Shown: positions 16,234-25,207 of the stretch, piece by piece
Position numbering within the stretch: the stretch's first letter is position 1
Layout of the letters: each line of letters begins with the position of its first letter
Source of the DNA: Pantoea sp. alder81
Lineage (GTDB): Bacteria; Pseudomonadota; Gammaproteobacteria; Enterobacterales; Enterobacteriaceae
Reading direction: 5' to 3'
Assembly (NCBI RefSeq): GCF_020179835.1
Contig: NZ_JAIUDA010000001.1
Coordinates: 806,001 to 870,000, forward strand
DNA length: 64,000 bases
The notes under the pieces: model-generated
What the model was told of the DNA's origin: nothing
Database searches by the model: none
The model's input: only the letters and a program-made list of their open reading frames with translations
Program-made: the position numbers and the translations under genes

Positions 16234-18594
16234 ATGGTTAACAAATTAACCAGTATCGTGCTGGCGATTCTGGCATTAGCGCTGCTCTATATGGGTGGGA
16301 AGCTGCTGATGCTGGGCGGAAGTGCGTTCTATGCACTGATGGCGGTGGGCTTACTGATCACCGCCATTTTACTGTTCAGAAACCAGCGTAGTGCGCTGGC
16401 GCTGTATGCGGTTCTGATGTGGATTACCCTTGCCTGGATTATCTGGGAAGTGGGCTTTGATAAATGGCAGTGGATCCCGCGCGGCGACCTCTTCGGCGTG
16501 ATCGGCGTCTGGCTGGCAATGCCGTGGGTGGTTAAACCGTTGTATCAGGGCGAACGCCGCTTCCACACCTTCCTGGGTGGCACGGTGATCGTGATGATTG
16601 TGGTGGTGATCGGTCTGTGCTTCTACGATCCGTTACCGCAGGCGGGCACAATTAGCAATGCGCGTGAACAAGCTAGCGAGCAGGGCGCCGCTAACGACTG
16701 GACCGCGTACGGCGGGACGACTGATGGCCAGCGTTTCTCTTCACTGAATCAAATCACCAAAGAGAACGTGCAAAACCTCGAAGTGGCCTGGACTTACCAC
16801 ACTGGCGATCTGCGTCAGGATGCGGATGCCAGCGAATACACCTTCGAAGCGACGCCGGTGAAAGCCAACGGCATGCTGTATTTCTGTACCCCACATAACG
16901 AAGTGCACGCACTCGATCCGGAAACCGGAGCGGTGAAATGGAAATATACGCCGAATAAAGATCGTTCTTACCTGCAGCAGCACCAGACCTGTCGTGGCGT
17001 GAGCTATTACGAGCAAAGCCCGGTTGCCGCGCAGGATTCAGCAGCCGCCCCGGCTATCTGCCGTAAGCGCATCTTCAACGCCACTACCGATGCACAGCTG
17101 ATTGCTCTGGATGCCGATACCGGCAAACCTTGTGCTGATTTCGGCACCAACGGTGTGGTGGATCTGCATGCCAACATGGGCGAAGTGCGTCCACATGCGT
17201 TGATGCAAACCGCAGCACCGCTGGTGGCAGGCAAGCTGGTGATTGTCGGTGGTTCTGTGATGGACAACGGCTTCAACAGTGGCAACCCGTCAGGCGTGAT
17301 TCGTGCCTATGACGCCGAAACCGGTCGTCTGGTATGGAATTTCGATCCGTCGAACCCGGAAAATACTGCGCCAATCGCTGCGGGACAGAACTATCCGCAG
17401 GATACGCCAGTTGCCTGGGGCACGCTGAGTGCTGACCTGAAAAATGGTCTGGTGTATGTGCCGTTTGGTAACGCGTCACCGGATGAAGTGGGTATCGAAC
17501 GTGATGCCAACAGCAATACCGAGAAGTTCCGCGACGCATTAGTGGCGCTGGATCTGCAGACCGGTCAGTTTAAATGGCGTTATCAGAGTTCCAACCACGA
17601 TCTGTGGGACCGCGATAACCCATCACAGCCGTCGCTGTTGGATATCGATTACCAGGGCCAGAAACAGCCTGTGGTGATCCTGCCAACGAAAACCGGCAAC
17701 CTGTTTGTGCTGAATCGTCTGACCGGTCAGCCGGTGTATCCGGTTAATCAGGTGAAGGTGTCCACTGAAGGTGGTGTGCCGGGTGAGAAGTTTGCCGCGA
17801 CACAACCGGTGTCGAGCCTGAACTTCATCCCAGACCCGTTGACCGAAAAATCAATGTGGGGCATCACGCCGTTCGATCAGATGTCATGCCGCATGGACTT
17901 CCGTTCACTGCGTTACGATGGCAACCCATGGACGCCAGCAACTGAAGCCGGTTCGCTGATCTTCCCGGGTAACATTGGCGTGTTCAACTGGGGTTCAGTG
18001 GCAGTCGATCCTCAGCGTCAGATGTTGATTGCCGCGCCCGTGCGTCTGGCCTACAAATACAATCTGATCAAGCGTACGCCGCAGACTGAAACACAGCGTA
18101 TGTTCACCAAAGATGGCCAGCCATACTGGAACGAAAACTTCCAGGGTGACTACGCGATTCACATTCAGCAGTTGGCATCAGGCCTCGGCATTCCATGTAT
18201 CGCGCCACCTTGGGGTCGCATGGTCGGTGTGGATCTGAAAACCGGTAAAACCGAGTGGTTGCGCCGTGTGGGTGTGACTAAAAACCTGAAAACCAGCTTC
18301 CTGCCAGGCCGCTTCCCAATCGGCTTCCCGATGGGCATGGTGGCGCACGGTGGTCCACTGCTGACAGCAGGTGACCTGGTGTTCCATGGCGCAACCGCGG
18401 ATAACTTCTTCCGCGCTTACGACAGCACCACCGGTGAACTGCTGTGGCAAACCGAGCTGAGCGCTGGCGCACAAGCCACGCCGTCGACCTTTATGGGTAA
18501 AGACGGTAAGCAATACGTGGTGATTGCGGCAGGCGGTCACGGTTCGCTGGGTACCCAGGCGGGTGACAGCGTAGTGGCGTTCCGTTTGAAGTAA
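16234..18594 (+). CDS. gcd: Membrane-bound PQQ glucose dehydrogenase
   Basis: Oxidises D-glucose to gluconolactone on the periplasmic face and passes electrons to ubiquinone. The 786-residue protein has five N-terminal membrane helices (about residues 5-130), then a secreted eight-bladed PQQ propeller beginning at NDWTAYGGTTDGQRFSSLNQI. Characteristic sequences include EATPVKANGMLYFCTPHNEVHALD, CRGVSYYEQSP, HDLWDRDNPSQPSLLDI, VILPTKTGNLFVLNR and MSCRMDF. The length fits E. coli Gcd (796). PQQ must come from genes outside the window. In plant-associated bacteria the gluconate produced also dissolves mineral phosphate. The stop codon lies inside an 8-bp tandem repeat. Confidence 0.97.
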   Translation: MVNKLTSIVLAILALALLYMGGKLLMLGGSAFYALMAVGLLITAILLFRNQRSALALYAVLMWITLAWIIWEVGFDKWQWIPRGDLFGVIGVWLAMPWVVKPLYQGERRFHTFLGGTVIVMIVVVIGLCFYDPLPQAGTISNAREQASEQGAANDWTAYGGTTDGQRFSSLNQITKENVQNLEVAWTYHTGDLRQDADASEYTFEATPVKANGMLYFCTPHNEVHALDPETGAVKWKYTPNKDRSYLQQHQTCRGVSYYEQSPVAAQDSAAAPAICRKRIFNATTDAQLIALDADTGKPCADFGTNGVVDLHANMGEVRPHALMQTAAPLVAGKLVIVGGSVMDNGFNSGNPSGVIRAYDAETGRLVWNFDPSNPENTAPIAAGQNYPQDTPVAWGTLSADLKNGLVYVPFGNASPDEVGIERDANSNTEKFRDALVALDLQTGQFKWRYQSSNHDLWDRDNPSQPSLLDIDYQGQKQPVVILPTKTGNLFVLNRLTGQPVYPVNQVKVSTEGGVPGEKFAATQPVSSLNFIPDPLTEKSMWGITPFDQMSCRMDFRSLRYDGNPWTPATEAGSLIFPGNIGVFNWGSVAVDPQRQMLIAAPVRLAYKYNLIKRTPQTETQRMFTKDGQPYWNENFQGDYAIHIQQLASGLGIPCIAPPWGRMVGVDLKTGKTEWLRRVGVTKNLKTSFLPGRFPIGFPMGMVAHGGPLLTAGDLVFHGATADNFFRAYDSTTGELLWQTELSAGAQATPSTFMGKDGKQYVVIAAGGHGSLGTQAGDSVVAFRLK

Positions 18595-18616
18595 TGAAGT
18601 AATGAAGTAATGAAGA

Positions 18617-18651
18617 GGGGCGCACGCTATTCGCAGCGGCGCCCTTTTTTT
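18617..18651 (+). terminator. Rho-independent terminator of gcd
   Basis: GGGCGC (18618-18623) pairs with GCGCCC (18639-18644) and is followed directly by a run of seven T. It follows gcd by 23 bases and overlaps the space before the convergent catalase stop. Confidence 0.8.
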
Positions 18652-18653
18652 AT

Positions 18654-20120
18654 TTAGCGTTTTGCACGTTCCGCCTGCACCTGCTGTGCAATACGGTCAC
18701 CTATAACTCTATCGATGTTGCGCCAGTACTCAAACGCGCGTGACAGCACGGGTTCCTCAACGCCATCTAACAAATGCCCGCTGACGTTGTTCACCAGCCG
18801 ATCGCGTGCCGCATCATCCATCACTTTATTCACCAGCGTATTGGCCTGACCGAAATCATCATCATCCTTACGCAGCGTATACGGCGCACGCACCATGTTG
18901 CCTTGTGATTCCCAGGTGGAGTCGGTGGGATAACGCTCGCCATCCGCCACCGGACCGCCTTTGGAGTTGGGTGCATACACCGGATCGGAGACCGGATTCA
19001 TCCGCATCGCACCATCTTTGCTGTAACTGTGCACCGGGGAATGCGGCGCATTGACCGGAATTTGTTTGTAGTTCACACCTAACCGCGCGCGGTGTGCATC
19101 GGCATAAGCAAACACACGACCAATCAACATTTTGTCAGGGCTCAGACCAATGCCCGGTACCAGATTGTTTGGCTCAAACGCAGCCTGCTCGATCTGCGAA
19201 TGGTTGTCGGTAGGATTGCGATTGAGCTGCAATTTGCCCACTTTAATCAGCGGGTAGTCGGCATGCGGCCAGACTTTGGTGAGATCGAACGGGTTAAAGC
19301 GATAGGTCTCGGCTTCGGCAAACGGCATGACCTGCATGTAGAGGGTCCAGCTGGGAAACTCACCGCTTTTGATCGCGTTAAACAGATCGCGGGTGTGGTA
19401 GTCACCATCTTGTCCAGCCAGCGTATCTGCGTTTTCCTGCGCCAGAAACTCCACGCCCTGATCGGTTTTGAAATGATACTTCACCCAAAACTTCTCACCT
19501 TGCGCGTTGACCCACATGTAGGTGTGGCTTGAATAGCCGTTCATATGACGCCAGCTTTTGGGAATGCCGCGATCGCCCATCAGCCAGGTGACCTGATGCG
19601 CCGATTCTGGCGACAGCGTCCAAAAATCCCACTGCATATCGTGGTCACGCAGATTGTTGTCGGCACGGCGTTTTTGCGAGCGGATAAAGTGCTGAAACTT
19701 CATCGGATCACGAATAAAAAACACCGGCGTGTTGTTGCCCACCATGTCGTAGTTGCCTTCGCTGGTGTAAAACTTAAGGGCAAAACCGCGTGGATCGCGC
19801 CAGGTGTCCGGGCTGCCGCGTTCACCTGCAACGGTTGAAAAGCGCATCACCACATCAGTTTTGGTGCCGGGCTGAAATACTGCCGCTTTGGTATAGCGGC
19901 TGACATCATCTGTCACTTCAAAATGGCCAAATGCGCCGCTGCCTTTGGCGTGAGGCTGGCGTTCTGGAATACGTTCGCGGTTGAAGTTCGCCATCTGCTC
20001 GATCAGGTAGTGATCGTGCAGCACCAGCGGACCATCTGGCCCAACTGAAAGAGAGTGTTCATCGCTGGCAACCGGAATGCCTGCATCCGTGGTGGTCGGT
20101 TTACGATCGTCATTGCTCAT
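18654..20120 (-). CDS. Monofunctional haem catalase, small-subunit clade
   Basis: Dismutates hydrogen peroxide to water and oxygen in the cytoplasm. The 488-residue length and sequence fit small-subunit (KatA-type, often NADPH-binding) catalases. Motifs are [11 protein letters not shown] with the catalytic His, [39 protein letters not shown] with the active-site Asn, and [15 protein letters not shown] with the proximal haem-ligand Tyr. ATG 20120 is chosen because GGAG lies five bases upstream and the protein then begins [14 protein letters not shown], the normal N-terminus. A longer in-frame ORF would add 44 implausible residues. No regulator is adjacent. Confidence 0.95.
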   Translation of the reverse strand: MSNDDRKPTTTDAGIPVASDEHSLSVGPDGPLVLHDHYLIEQMANFNRERIPERQPHAKGSGAFGHFEVTDDVSRYTKAAVFQPGTKTDVVMRFSTVAGERGSPDTWRDPRGFALKFYTSEGNYDMVGNNTPVFFIRDPMKFQHFIRSQKRRADNNLRDHDMQWDFWTLSPESAHQVTWLMGDRGIPKSWRHMNGYSSHTYMWVNAQGEKFWVKYHFKTDQGVEFLAQENADTLAGQDGDYHTRDLFNAIKSGEFPSWTLYMQVMPFAEAETYRFNPFDLTKVWPHADYPLIKVGKLQLNRNPTDNHSQIEQAAFEPNNLVPGIGLSPDKMLIGRVFAYADAHRARLGVNYKQIPVNAPHSPVHSYSKDGAMRMNPVSDPVYAPNSKGGPVADGERYPTDSTWESQGNMVRAPYTLRKDDDDFGQANTLVNKVMDDAARDRLVNNVSGHLLDGVEEPVLSRAFEYWRNIDRVIGDRIAQQVQAERAKR

Positions 20121-20215
20121 AATATCTCCAGCTTTTGTAAGGTTAATACAACCCACTAAAGGTAGCAGCGCAGGCCAAACTTGCAGGCGAAGCGGGAGAT
20201 TGGTTAAGAGCAGAA

Positions 20216-20770
20216 CTAACGTATTGAAGGGTGCTCTGAGAGAAGACCCCATTCGCGATAGGCCAGGTTAATGTCTGCTGAGGAGCTAAGCAACAGCTTG
20301 GGTAAGGTCCATTCCGCATACATGCGTTGGTTGCGCGGGCGATGGCGCCGAGAGGTGATAAGCAGATAACGCGTCATTTCCCAGGTCAACTTCTCGCGCT
20401 GATGTGAGGGGACAACACCACCAATGCGCTGGGCATCAAACAGCGTACGACGAAGATAGCGAAAGAAACTTTGAGTCGGTGGCAGGTCAAGCAGAATGAT
20501 ACCGCTGGCACGCGTTAAGCGGTCGGGTAGCGTGCGCACATAATTGCCGTCCATGACCCAGCTTTCCCCTGCGATAGCCTCGAGATGCAGTTGCCGGAAA
20601 TCTGCTTCAGCACGCGCTTGCCAGTGCGTGTCCGGCAGATGATAAAGCTGGTCCAGGTGGATGAGCGGGCGCGCTGTCTTGCTGGCGATAGCCTGAGCCA
20701 GCGTCGATTTACCGCTGTTTGAGGGCCCCAAAATGCAGATGCGTGGGCCGAAGTCGCTTAATGCCATCAT
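20216..20770 (-). CDS. P-loop kinase-like protein (topology-modulation/adenylate-kinase type)
   Basis: A 184-residue nucleotide-binding protein with Walker [15 protein letters not shown] and the pattern [16 protein letters not shown] followed by [15 protein letters not shown]. That pattern typifies the small P-loop family once named DNA topology modulation or FlaR-like proteins. The fold is that of small-molecule or nucleotide kinases. The substrate is unknown, and the topology name should not be taken literally. Its ATG overlaps the stop of the preceding LysE-type gene (ATGA), so they form a coupled two-gene unit. Confidence 0.78.
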   Translation of the reverse strand: MMALSDFGPRICILGPSNSGKSTLAQAIASKTARPLIHLDQLYHLPDTHWQARAEADFRQLHLEAIAGESWVMDGNYVRTLPDRLTRASGIILLDLPPTQSFFRYLRRTLFDAQRIGGVVPSHQREKLTWEMTRYLLITSRRHRPRNQRMYAEWTLPKLLLSSSADINLAYREWGLLSEHPSIR

Positions 20771-21399
20771 GATGAAAATCCTTTTAATGTCATAAAAAGC
20801 TGAACCAAATTGCTGATAGCAAAGAACACCAGTATCAGCCCGCCACCGATGTTGATGGCGATGGACAGCTTACGGATATTGATCACTCGCGCTGAAGTCA
20901 GCAGCGTAAAACAGATGATGACCAGCCACAGCGCCATGATGGCGACATGTATTGAGGCCAGCAGCAAATAATGAAGTAATGCATGATCACGACCAGCAAA
21001 TTGCGATACCACGGTGAGATACAGCATCACCGCTTTGGGGTTAAGCACATTGGCTAGCCAGGCATCTTTAATCCCCATTCGGGCGCTGCGGTAGGAGGCT
21101 ACGGGTTGGGAAATATGACGACCTCGACGCAACAGCTGTATGCCAAGCCACAATAGATAAGCGGCACCCGCCACGCTTAACAGATTAAAGATAATGGGAG
21201 ATCGTACTAACAGGGCGCTGATGCCTAAGCCAATCAGCAGCGCATGGGTATAAATACCGAGCGCAGTGCCGAGAATGATCGCCGCCAGCCCGCGCGAGCC
21301 TGCCACCAGCGTGTTGTTAATCGCGAGGGTGAAACTCGCTCCTGGCGACAAGGCCACCGGTAAAATCGCAATGATAAAGGCGAGCACGTGCAGGTTCAT
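20767..21399 (-). CDS. LysE/RhtB-family amino-acid exporter
   Basis: Inner-membrane exporter of 210 residues with about six hydrophobic helices. It has the family N-terminus: LPVALSPGASFTLAINNTLVAGSRGL followed by GTALGIYTHALLIGLG, and a central ANVLNPKAVMLYLTVVSQF. Members export amino acids or derivatives such as homoserine, threonine or leucine; the substrate here cannot be told. Its stop overlaps the start of the P-loop protein gene. Confidence 0.88.
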   Translation of the reverse strand: MNLHVLAFIIAILPVALSPGASFTLAINNTLVAGSRGLAAIILGTALGIYTHALLIGLGISALLVRSPIIFNLLSVAGAAYLLWLGIQLLRRGRHISQPVASYRSARMGIKDAWLANVLNPKAVMLYLTVVSQFAGRDHALLHYLLLASIHVAIMALWLVIICFTLLTSARVINIRKLSIAINIGGGLILVFFAISNLVQLFMTLKGFSS

Positions 21400-21525
21400 G
21401 AGGGTAACGGCTAATGAATGTTAAATAATTTTGAATATTATTAGACGGTGAAGCAATAATCTACCGCTGCAATCACGCCGCCAGGACTAAGCGGACATTT
21501 AAATAGCACAACAATAAGGACGACC

Positions 21526-22167
21526 ATGACCATCGCTTGCCTGCACACCGCCGCCAGTAATATCGCACTGTTCGATCACGCGGCACACTCCCTTGAATTA
21601 CCTCCCCATACACTGAGCCATATTGTGATGCCACACCTGCTGGCTGAAGCCGAGCTGAGTGGCGGTATGACGCAGGAGCAGCGGCACCGTTTGGCACAGC
21701 TGCTGCACAGTTTCACTCCGTGGTTCGATGCGATAGTGATCACCTGTTCAACGCTGGGGCCCGTGGCCGACACCTTCCAGCCGCAAAAATCGGGCTGCCC
21801 GGTATATCGCGCAGATCGGATGCTGGCAGATCATCTGCATCAAATGGCAGGGGCTGCACTGGTGCTCTGCGCGGCTGAATCAACTTTAGCGGCTACCCGT
21901 CTGTTGTTCTGTCCACCGACGCTGCCAGCGGAAAAACAGCCGCAGGTCGCACTGATTCCTGACGCCTGGGCCGCATTTAAGGCGGGTGATCATCAACGCT
22001 ATCACGCGCTTATCGCCGATGCGGTAAAACGGGGGCGTGAGCAGGGCGCACGACAGGTCGCACTGGCGCAGGTCTCGATGGCGGCCGCCGCAAACAGCAT
22101 GCCGGAGAGCGAGCGTCCATTGACGATTCCGCAGCTGGCATTAGCCGCGGTGATCGCAAAGCGTTAA
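21526..22167 (+). CDS. Aspartate/glutamate racemase-superfamily-like protein
   Basis: A 213-residue cytoplasmic protein. The segment AIVITCSTLGPVAD looks like the first conserved Cys loop of Asp/Glu/hydantoin racemase-type folds. A second site with Cys is not seen: the corresponding C-terminal stretch reads GARQVALAQVSMAAAA, with Ser in place of Cys. It may therefore bind a ligand or catalyse something other than a two-cysteine racemisation. The gene is preceded by a good ribosome binding site (AAGGA) and ends in a strong terminator, so it is monocistronic. It is divergent from the LysE exporter. The family assignment is moderate. Confidence 0.55.
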   Translation: MTIACLHTAASNIALFDHAAHSLELPPHTLSHIVMPHLLAEAELSGGMTQEQRHRLAQLLHSFTPWFDAIVITCSTLGPVADTFQPQKSGCPVYRADRMLADHLHQMAGAALVLCAAESTLAATRLLFCPPTLPAEKQPQVALIPDAWAAFKAGDHQRYHALIADAVKRGREQGARQVALAQVSMAAAANSMPESERPLTIPQLALAAVIAKR

Positions 22168-22173
22168 TGTCGC

Positions 22174-22209
22174 GGAGAGGGCGCCTGAGGGTGGCGTCCT
22201 CCCTTTTTT
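22174..22209 (+). terminator. Rho-independent terminator
   Basis: A G+C-rich hairpin (GGAGAGGGCGCC pairing imperfectly with GGCGTCCTCC) is followed by six T, seven bases after the racemase-like gene. It also separates that gene from the convergent membrane-protein gene. Confidence 0.75.
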
Positions 22210-22214
22210 ACCCG

Positions 22215-22730
22215 CTAAATGGATAATCTCTTACGCTGTCGATACCAGGGAATGAAATAAACCAGCATGCTCCCCCAGAATATCCCCGCAGTAACGCCGC
22301 TGATTGCACCGTGAATCAGATTAAATGACAGGGAAGCGATTAATTCAGGGTGTAAAGCCACAGAAACGGAAAGCGTATATTTGGCGGAAAAGGCTAATAA
22401 CATAAATATTAATGGCAACACCGAACCTGGGCGAATAATCGTGCCGCGATTTTCACTGGAGGTGGGTTTGCCTGTCGCGTGAGACAACATGGCACCGATG
22501 ATACCCCCAATCAGTAAACCGATAATCATAGAAAAAAGCGTATAAGCGACCCAGGTGGTTTCCCGAAATACGCCATAAAAGCCCCAAACTAAAAACAGCA
22601 CAGGAATGTAGAACAGCTTCTGTACCGCGACTTCACGGGTCTTTAGTGCCTTAATGCCACGGAAAATCAGATAGATGAATAATACCCATACCCAGGCTGG
22701 CGTATGTTTAATCAGTTCAATAAGTCCCAT
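22215..22730 (-). CDS. Small inner-membrane protein, DUF6622-like
   Basis: A 171-residue protein with about five hydrophobic helices, beginning MGLIELIKHTPAWVWVLFIY. This N-terminus and the RGIKALKTREV stretch that follows resemble a family of uncharacterised membrane proteins (DUF6622 from memory). ATG 22730 is chosen because GGAG lies six bases before it; an upstream in-frame start would add 11 residues without a ribosome binding site. The function is unknown and there is no operon partner. Confidence 0.7.
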   Translation of the reverse strand: MGLIELIKHTPAWVWVLFIYLIFRGIKALKTREVAVQKLFYIPVLFLVWGFYGVFRETTWVAYTLFSMIIGLLIGGIIGAMLSHATGKPTSSENRGTIIRPGSVLPLIFMLLAFSAKYTLSVSVALHPELIASLSFNLIHGAISGVTAGIFWGSMLVYFIPWYRQRKRLSI

Positions 22731-23117
22731 TTTTGTCTCCAGTAGCCTGAGCAAGGTTAACAAAAAGCATTAATAACCCGCTTGTGATTTAAAATCACAT
22801 CACTGTGAGATTATTTTAGTGCAAATGTTGGTTGGGCGGTAAAAACCGTTTAACCCTACAGGTTAATAGATCCGCTAATAACAATACGCTTTCACAACGG
22901 TGTAATATTTATTTGCATCAATCGATATTAGTGATTATGGTTGGCAACACTTTTTTACGCTTCACGATCATCTTCTTATAACAACCTCTGCAAAAGAGGT
23001 GGCTCTGCTATTGCCGTTAGTCAGGGGAATAAAGGCTGATGGCACTCAATAAAATGTGGGTTGTGTCAATAAACATGAATGTTTTTTTAAACCTTTGGGA
23101 TGAAGGAGACACGCGAA
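22731..23117. other. AT-rich intergenic region before the TonB receptor
   Basis: About 390 bases without a gene. It contains the inverted repeats TGTGA-N7-TCACA (22783-22799), one base too wide for CRP, and TTAACC-N5-GGTTAA (22850-22866). A good ribosome binding site, AAGGAG, follows at 23103-23108. No convincing Fur box was found. The repeats may be operators for either flanking gene. Confidence 0.4.
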
Positions 23118-23198
23118 ATGCGTTAGTCTATTACCACACACCACGGCTATTATGCGCGTCGTAAAGCCATCAGTATCGCTATCGGCCTGTGTATTGGC
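23118..23198 (+). other. Apparent lost start and signal peptide of the TonB receptor, interrupted by an amber codon
   Basis: ATG 23118, nine bases after AAGGAG (23103-23108), is in frame with the receptor. It reads Met-Arg-stop (TAG at 23124-23126). The same frame then continues SITTHHGYYARRKAISIAIG and LCIGMSGSAAAAE. That is a convincing signal peptide with two Arg, a hydrophobic core and an alanine cleavage site. A single C-to-T change of CAG to TAG would explain the stop. No ATG, GTG or TTG occurs between the TAG and ATG 23199. Confidence 0.75.
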
Positions 23199-25199
23199 AT
23201 GTCGGGTTCCGCCGCCGCCGCAGAAAAGGACTCGGAGGAAGTTGCCAGTAGCCGGGAGCGTAACTATCAGGATGAACAAGAGCTGGTGGTCACCGGAGAG
23301 AAAACGGAACGATCGATTTTTGATACCGGTTCGAGCGTTGAGGTTTTTGATAGCCGCAGGATTGATTCCCTGCCCGGCGCTGAAACCGTTTCAGACTTAT
23401 TGCGCATGACCGCGAACACCGTCGATGTCGGTATCGGCAACGATCTGCCAACGGTGCGCGGGGTGGATGGCTCCGGTCCCTCGACGGGTGCAGGGGCGTT
23501 CCTCAGCGGCACTCGCCCGCGTTTAGGGTTATCACTGGACGGCCGAGCGCTCACCTACAATGAACAGGCTTACGGACCGCAATCGCTGTGGGATTTAGAC
23601 CGCGTTGAAGTGTTTCGTGGGCCTCAAAGTTACATTCAGGGTCGCAATGCCATCGCCGGTGCGATTGTGATGACCACCAAAGATCCCAGCTTCGAATGGG
23701 AGAGTGCGCTCAAGGGCGGATTCGGTAATCAGCACGCCTCACAACTGGCGGCGATGGCCAGTGGCCCACTGATTGATGATCAACTGGCGTTTCGTGTCAG
23801 CGTTGATCGGCAGCGCCGCCGCAGTGACATCGATCTGCCCGCTTACACGCCGGTGGGCGATCCGCGCGAAGTGCAAACCACCAATGCGCGCGCCAAACTG
23901 CTGCTCAATCCGGCGGGGCTGCGTGATCTCACCACTAAACTGACCTTTAACCACTCGGATGCCGGTGCGCCGCAAAACGAGAGCCTCAACCCCATGCCGC
24001 ATCCCACCAATTCACGCTATGAATGGCGGCGACCGGTGTTCAAAAGCAATGTGAACAGCGGTATCTGGGACATGGCGTGGGAAGCCAGCCCCACATTGAG
24101 GCTGGAGAACAAACTGATTTATACCGGCTTCAACATCAACCGCTATACCGCGCTCACTCAGCCACACGCGAAAATTGATGGACGTGAAGTGCATGTCGAG
24201 CCGGTGCTGCATTTTGGTGACAGTGATAGCCGCCTGCGCGGCCTGGCAGGCCTGCGCTACTTTGATGCCTCACAGGATGAATCGGTCTATATCTTTGGCG
24301 GATCGACCTTCAAAGACTCAACGCGCACCCAATCGGCCTACGCCGAAATGACCTACGCCATTACGCCACAGGTGGACATCACCGCCGCCAGCCGTGTGGA
24401 GAGTGAACATCGACGCCGCGTAGGTGGCAGCAGCAGCGTGCGCGTCGATCTCGATGAAACCTACAACGTCTTCCTGCCAAAAGTGGATGTCGCCTGGAAG
24501 CCGCAGCCGGGACAGACCTATGGTGCTCGTATCGCGCGCGGATATAACGCCGGCGGAGCCGGGATCACCCTCAGCGCGCCGATTACCAGCTACACCTATG
24601 ATTCCGAGTACGTCTGGAACTACGAGCTTTATAGCCGCCATCAGGCGACGGAAAATCTGGTACTGACAAGCAACATTTTCTACAACGATTATAAAGACAT
24701 GCAGCTACCGTATTATCTGGCCAGCGGTTCATCGGTGATCCGCAATGCCGATAAGGTTGAAACCTATGGCACAGAGCTGGGGGCTAACTGGACGCCACGT
24801 TGGGATCTCAATCTGTTTGGCAACGTGGGTTTGTTGAAAACGCGGATTAAGAAGTTTGCCAACAGCGGCGTTGAAGGGCATGACCTGGCGCGTGCACCCG
24901 CTTACACCGCAAACATGGGGGCAAGCTGGCAAATCGCTGCCGGTTGGGAAGTCAGCGGCAACGTCGCCTTCTCCGACTCCTATTATTCAGCGTATGACAA
25001 CGACTCACGCGGACGTATTGGTTCTTACTGGTCAGCCAACGCGCAACTGGCTTACACCTTCCTGTATGGCCGCGCCACGCTGTTCGCTCAAAACCTGTTT
25101 GATTCCGATCGTAAAACCATGGTCAGCGGCAACGATGTTTATGGTGCCACGCTGCAACGCTCGCGCATGATAGGTGCGGCGTTAGAACTGACATTCTAA
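23199..25199 (+). CDS. TonB-dependent outer-membrane receptor, YncD-like
   Basis: A gated outer-membrane porin for an unknown ligand. After a TonB-box-like DEQELVVTGEK come the plug (GAETVSDLLRMTANTVDVGIGND, in two parts; LPTVRGVDGSG; RVEVFRGPQSYIQGRNAIAGAI) and a beta-barrel ending in aromatic-rich strands with the terminal phenylalanine ALELTF. From ATG 23199 the protein has 666 residues but almost no signal peptide. The proper start at 23118 is cut off by an in-frame TAG, so as read the protein would not be exported unless the amber is suppressed. A YncE-type propeller gene follows after eight bases, as expected for the YncD/YncE pairing in E. coli. The ligand is unknown; iron or another metal complex is typical. 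Confidence 0.85.
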   Translation: MSGSAAAAEKDSEEVASSRERNYQDEQELVVTGEKTERSIFDTGSSVEVFDSRRIDSLPGAETVSDLLRMTANTVDVGIGNDLPTVRGVDGSGPSTGAGAFLSGTRPRLGLSLDGRALTYNEQAYGPQSLWDLDRVEVFRGPQSYIQGRNAIAGAIVMTTKDPSFEWESALKGGFGNQHASQLAAMASGPLIDDQLAFRVSVDRQRRRSDIDLPAYTPVGDPREVQTTNARAKLLLNPAGLRDLTTKLTFNHSDAGAPQNESLNPMPHPTNSRYEWRRPVFKSNVNSGIWDMAWEASPTLRLENKLIYTGFNINRYTALTQPHAKIDGREVHVEPVLHFGDSDSRLRGLAGLRYFDASQDESVYIFGGSTFKDSTRTQSAYAEMTYAITPQVDITAASRVESEHRRRVGGSSSVRVDLDETYNVFLPKVDVAWKPQPGQTYGARIARGYNAGGAGITLSAPITSYTYDSEYVWNYELYSRHQATENLVLTSNIFYNDYKDMQLPYYLASGSSVIRNADKVETYGTELGANWTPRWDLNLFGNVGLLKTRIKKFANSGVEGHDLARAPAYTANMGASWQIAAGWEVSGNVAFSDSYYSAYDNDSRGRIGSYWSANAQLAYTFLYGRATLFAQNLFDSDRKTMVSGNDVYGATLQRSRMIGAALELTF

Positions 25200-25207
25200 G
25201 GAGAGAG

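Noticed and set aside
20121..20252. 44-codon N-terminal extension of the catalase
   Set aside because: GGAG five bases before ATG 20120 and the standard catalase N-terminus MSNDDRKP show the real start.
22783..22799. CRP-like palindrome TGTGA-N7-TCACA
   Set aside because: The spacer is seven bases, and CRP requires six; it may be another operator.
22870..23060. Fur box upstream of the TonB receptor
   Set aside because: AT-rich stretches such as GATATTAGTGATTATGG give too few matches to the 19-bp consensus.
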